Source of the DNA: an uncultured Bacteroidales bacterium | GTDB lineage: Bacteria > Bacteroidota > Bacteroidia > Bacteroidales > Paludibacteraceae | Assembly (NCBI GenBank): GCA_946619625.1 | Contig: CAMOMF010000088.1 | Span: 1 to 7,615, forward strand | DNA length: 7,615 bases | Direction of reading: 5' to 3' | Shown here: piece by piece, positions 6,450 to 7,615 of the stretch | Layout: every line of letters starts with the position of its first letter | How positions within the stretch are numbered: position 1 is the first letter of the stretch | Made by a program: the position numbers and the translations under genes | Notes under the pieces: generated by a model | Told to the model about the DNA's origin: nothing | What the model saw: the letters and a program-made list of their open reading frames with translations, nothing else | Database searches by the model: none

Positions 6450-6616
6450 TTTGGGAAAAGCAGTTGGTTTGACAACATCGAACCCAAAACCACCCCTCAA
6501 TTGGGGCCCCCGAAAACCCCCTGGTTTTTGGGGAGAGCGAAGCGCCCGAGCACTTTAATGAGGCCGGAGCCGTCAGGCGGAAGACTCAGTCAGTGTGCGA
6601 GGGACGCGAACGCGAA
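6450..6616 (+). other. GC-rich, structured 5' leader of the tRNA precursor
   Basis: No gene is recognised here; the short open frames lack family features. The DNA is far richer in G and C than the stretch just before it. It contains several small stem-loops: GTTG-GTTTGA-CAAC at 6463-6476, the larger inverted repeat at 6483-6533, GCG-AAG-CGC near 6537-6545 and CGCG-AA-CGCG near 6606-6615. It could be a plain precursor leader, an uncharacterised small RNA, or the remains of a dispersed intergenic repeat. I cannot decide between these from this window. Confidence 0.35.
6483..6533 (+). repeat. Imperfect inverted repeat with inner hairpin
   Basis: CCCAAAACCA (6483-6492) pairs with TGGTTTTTGGG (6522-6532) with a single bulged T. 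Inside, CCCC (6493-6496) can pair with GGGG (6503-6506) over a six-base loop; that same GGGG is part of the palindrome GGGGCCCC (6503-6510) and could instead pair with CCCCC at 6517-6521. CCCCC also occurs twice around GAAAA. No T-run follows, so it is not a standard intrinsic terminator. Confidence 0.6.
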
Positions 6617-6703
6617 GGTGAGGTGGGTGAGTGGCTGAAACCACCAGTTTGCTAAACTGACGTACGGGTAACCGTACCGGGGGTTCGAATCCCCCCCTCA
6701 CCG
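6617..6703 (+). tRNA. tRNA-Ser, anticodon GCU (codons AGC/AGU)
   Basis: The 87-nt gene folds as a class II tRNA. The acceptor GGTGAGG (6617-6623) pairs with CCTCACC (6696-6702), with discriminator G at 6703 as usual for serine. The D-stem is GGT/ACC (6626-6628 with 6640-6642). The anticodon loop TTGCTAA has GCT at 6651-6653. The long variable arm GTACGG-GTAA-CCGTAC (6662-6677) is diagnostic for Ser among GCT anticodons. The T-arm is GGGGG-TTCGAAT-CCCCC (6679-6695). The 3' CCA is not encoded (CAA follows the discriminator), so it must be added by tRNA nucleotidyltransferase. The first anticodon-stem pair (6644 C, 6660 A) is a mismatch. No duplicated 3' end suggesting an integrated element is seen in the window. 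Confidence 0.95.
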
Positions 6704-6707
6704 CAAC

Positions 6708-6756
6708 AAAAAGAGTGCGAATATCCAAGTGTTACTTGAGTGTTCGCACTCTTTTT
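6708..6756. terminator. Bidirectional intrinsic terminator
   Basis: AAAAAGAGTGCGAA (6708-6721) and TTCGCACTCTTTTT (6743-6756) form a perfect 14-bp stem; inside the loop CAAGT (6726-6730) and ACTTG (6734-6738) add a small inner stem. The A-run on one arm and T-run on the other give a U-tract in both directions. On the plus strand it ends the tRNA-Ser transcript 4 nt after the discriminator base. On the minus strand it ends the transporter gene, whose stop codon is 24 nt away. Confidence 0.88.
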
Positions 6757-6780
6757 CTGTTGTCCTGTACTTCTGCAATC

Positions 6781-7615
6781 TTAGCAGGAACCCAAGGCAA
6801 GGCAGGTCAGACCCAGCATGATTCCCACCATGCAGATGATCTTTTTCTTCGGCTCAGGTTCATGCAGGAACAGCAGGCCGTACGCAAAACCTATCACCGC
6901 TCCGCCGCGGCGAATAGTGCTCACAACGGCTATCAGCGAGTCAGGATCCTGCAAGGCCAACATATAGACATTGTCGCTTATAACCAGGAAGATACTGATG
7001 AAAGCAATGGGCAGGAGGGACATCCGTGTCGCGCGCTCACCCGTCTGGATGGAAAGTGCGGAACTGGTCGGGGTGGAATGGACACTTCCTGCCTGATGGA
7101 GGCTTCTTGTCGCAAGCCAATATACAACCATGATAATGGCTTGATACAGCGTGTAATAAACCTGAACGGCATTGTGGTCGTAGTTCCTCATCATGTATTT
7201 GTCATACAGCCCCGAGCAAGAGCCTATCAGTATCGCCAATGCCAAGCAGATATAGTATCGATTGTCAATAATTTGCGCCTTGACGTTGTTGTGGAGGTGT
7301 ATGTTCGGATGCTTCTTGAAGGAAACGGCAAAGACGCTACCCATCGCCAATACCACTCCCAACCACTGCCAGCCGTTTAGCCGCTCACCGAATATCAGCA
7401 TCGCTCCAACCAGCGTCCACATGGGGCGGGTCGCCTGCATCGGACTGACAACAGACAGCGGCAGGTGCTGCAGCGAAATATAGGCAAAAACCCAACTACT
7501 CAGTACAATACACGATTTTAGCAAAATCAGTCCGTGCCCCCTCAGGTCCACCTTGGGCACATACAACTGACTGTCTCTCACCCACTCCGGACTCAGGCGG
7601 GATAGAAGCAACGGA
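6781..7615 (-). CDS. EamA/DMT-family membrane transporter (5' end beyond window)
   Basis: The frame is open from the right edge to a TAA at 6781-6783, giving about 277 residues with no start seen. The first possible start in the window is a TTG at 7611, but the frame stays open beyond it and the protein begins mid-domain, so the true start lies outside. The product is polytopic with about eight or nine hydrophobic segments in view. Two halves look like EamA repeats: the first ends in SPMQATRPMWTLVGAMLIF, GERLNGWQWLG and VVLAMGSVFAVSF. The second ends in DSLIAVVSTIRRGG, a LLFLHEPEPKKK segment (Glu at the usual EamA position) and GIMLGLTCLALG. A polar loop of about 30 residues splits the second half after LATRSLHQAG. 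Members export or import small metabolites; the substrate cannot be read from sequence. It converges on the tRNA gene and shares its terminator. Confidence 0.88.
   Translation of the reverse strand, partial: PLLLSRLSPEWVRDSQLYVPKVDLRGHGLILLKSCIVLSSWVFAYISLQHLPLSVVSPMQATRPMWTLVGAMLIFGERLNGWQWLGVVLAMGSVFAVSFKKHPNIHLHNNVKAQIIDNRYYICLALAILIGSCSGLYDKYMMRNYDHNAVQVYYTLYQAIIMVVYWLATRSLHQAGSVHSTPTSSALSIQTGERATRMSLLPIAFISIFLVISDNVYMLALQDPDSLIAVVSTIRRGGAVIGFAYGLLFLHEPEPKKKIICMVGIMLGLTCLALGSC

Noticed and set aside
6325..6638. Overlapping plus-strand frames of 77 and 75 codons upstream of and into the tRNA
   Set aside because: They cross the promoter or run into the tRNA, differ completely in adjacent frames, and have no signal or domain. 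The DNA is better explained as control region and RNA leader.
6617..6703. tRNA-Ser as an integration site of a mobile element
   Set aside because: I looked for a second copy of the tRNA 3' end and for integrase genes in the window and saw neither.
7609..7611. TTG as the start of the transporter gene
   Set aside because: The frame stays open to the edge of the window and the N-terminal membrane segments of the family are missing, so the real start is outside.

Overview
The window looks like chromosomal DNA of a Bacteroidota member, most likely order Bacteroidales. Three promoters fit the Bacteroides pattern (TTTG, 20 bp, TAnnTTTG), and the Nqr proteins carry the full set of Na+-NQR cofactor motifs. 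I cannot name genus or species from the sequence alone.

Positions 1-5481 (minus strand) hold the operon for the Na+-translocating NADH:quinone oxidoreductase, in order nqrA-nqrB-nqrC-nqrD-nqrE-nqrF. nqrF runs off the left edge. The genes are tightly packed (gaps of 3, 8, 4, -1 and 28 nt) and all cofactor ligands that can be checked are present, so the complex should be functional. NADH electrons enter at NqrF (FAD, 2Fe-2S), cross the NqrD/NqrE iron-sulfur centre, pass the covalent FMNs of NqrC and NqrB, and reach quinone while Na+ is exported.

Positions 5482-5886 are a divergent control region. One promoter fires left into nqr through a long leader of about 265 nt with an 11-nt tandem repeat. 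The other fires right into a small secreted DUF4476-like protein (5887-6294).

Positions 6295-6616 contain no gene. They hold A/T tracts spaced at about one helical turn, a strong promoter nearly identical to that of the DUF4476 gene, and a GC-rich leader with inverted repeats. A tRNA-Ser(GCU) gene follows (6617-6703), then a 14-bp-stem terminator that serves both directions. A convergent EamA/DMT-type transporter gene (6781 to the right edge, minus strand) lacks its N-terminus here.

I see mostly ordinary housekeeping content, with no mobile element, CRISPR array or defence system. The points worth a second look are regulatory or local: the nqr leader repeats, the phased tracts and structured leader before the tRNA, the Glu/Asn-rich NqrC tail that doubles as a Shine-Dalgarno site, and the Cys/His-rich DUF4476 protein.
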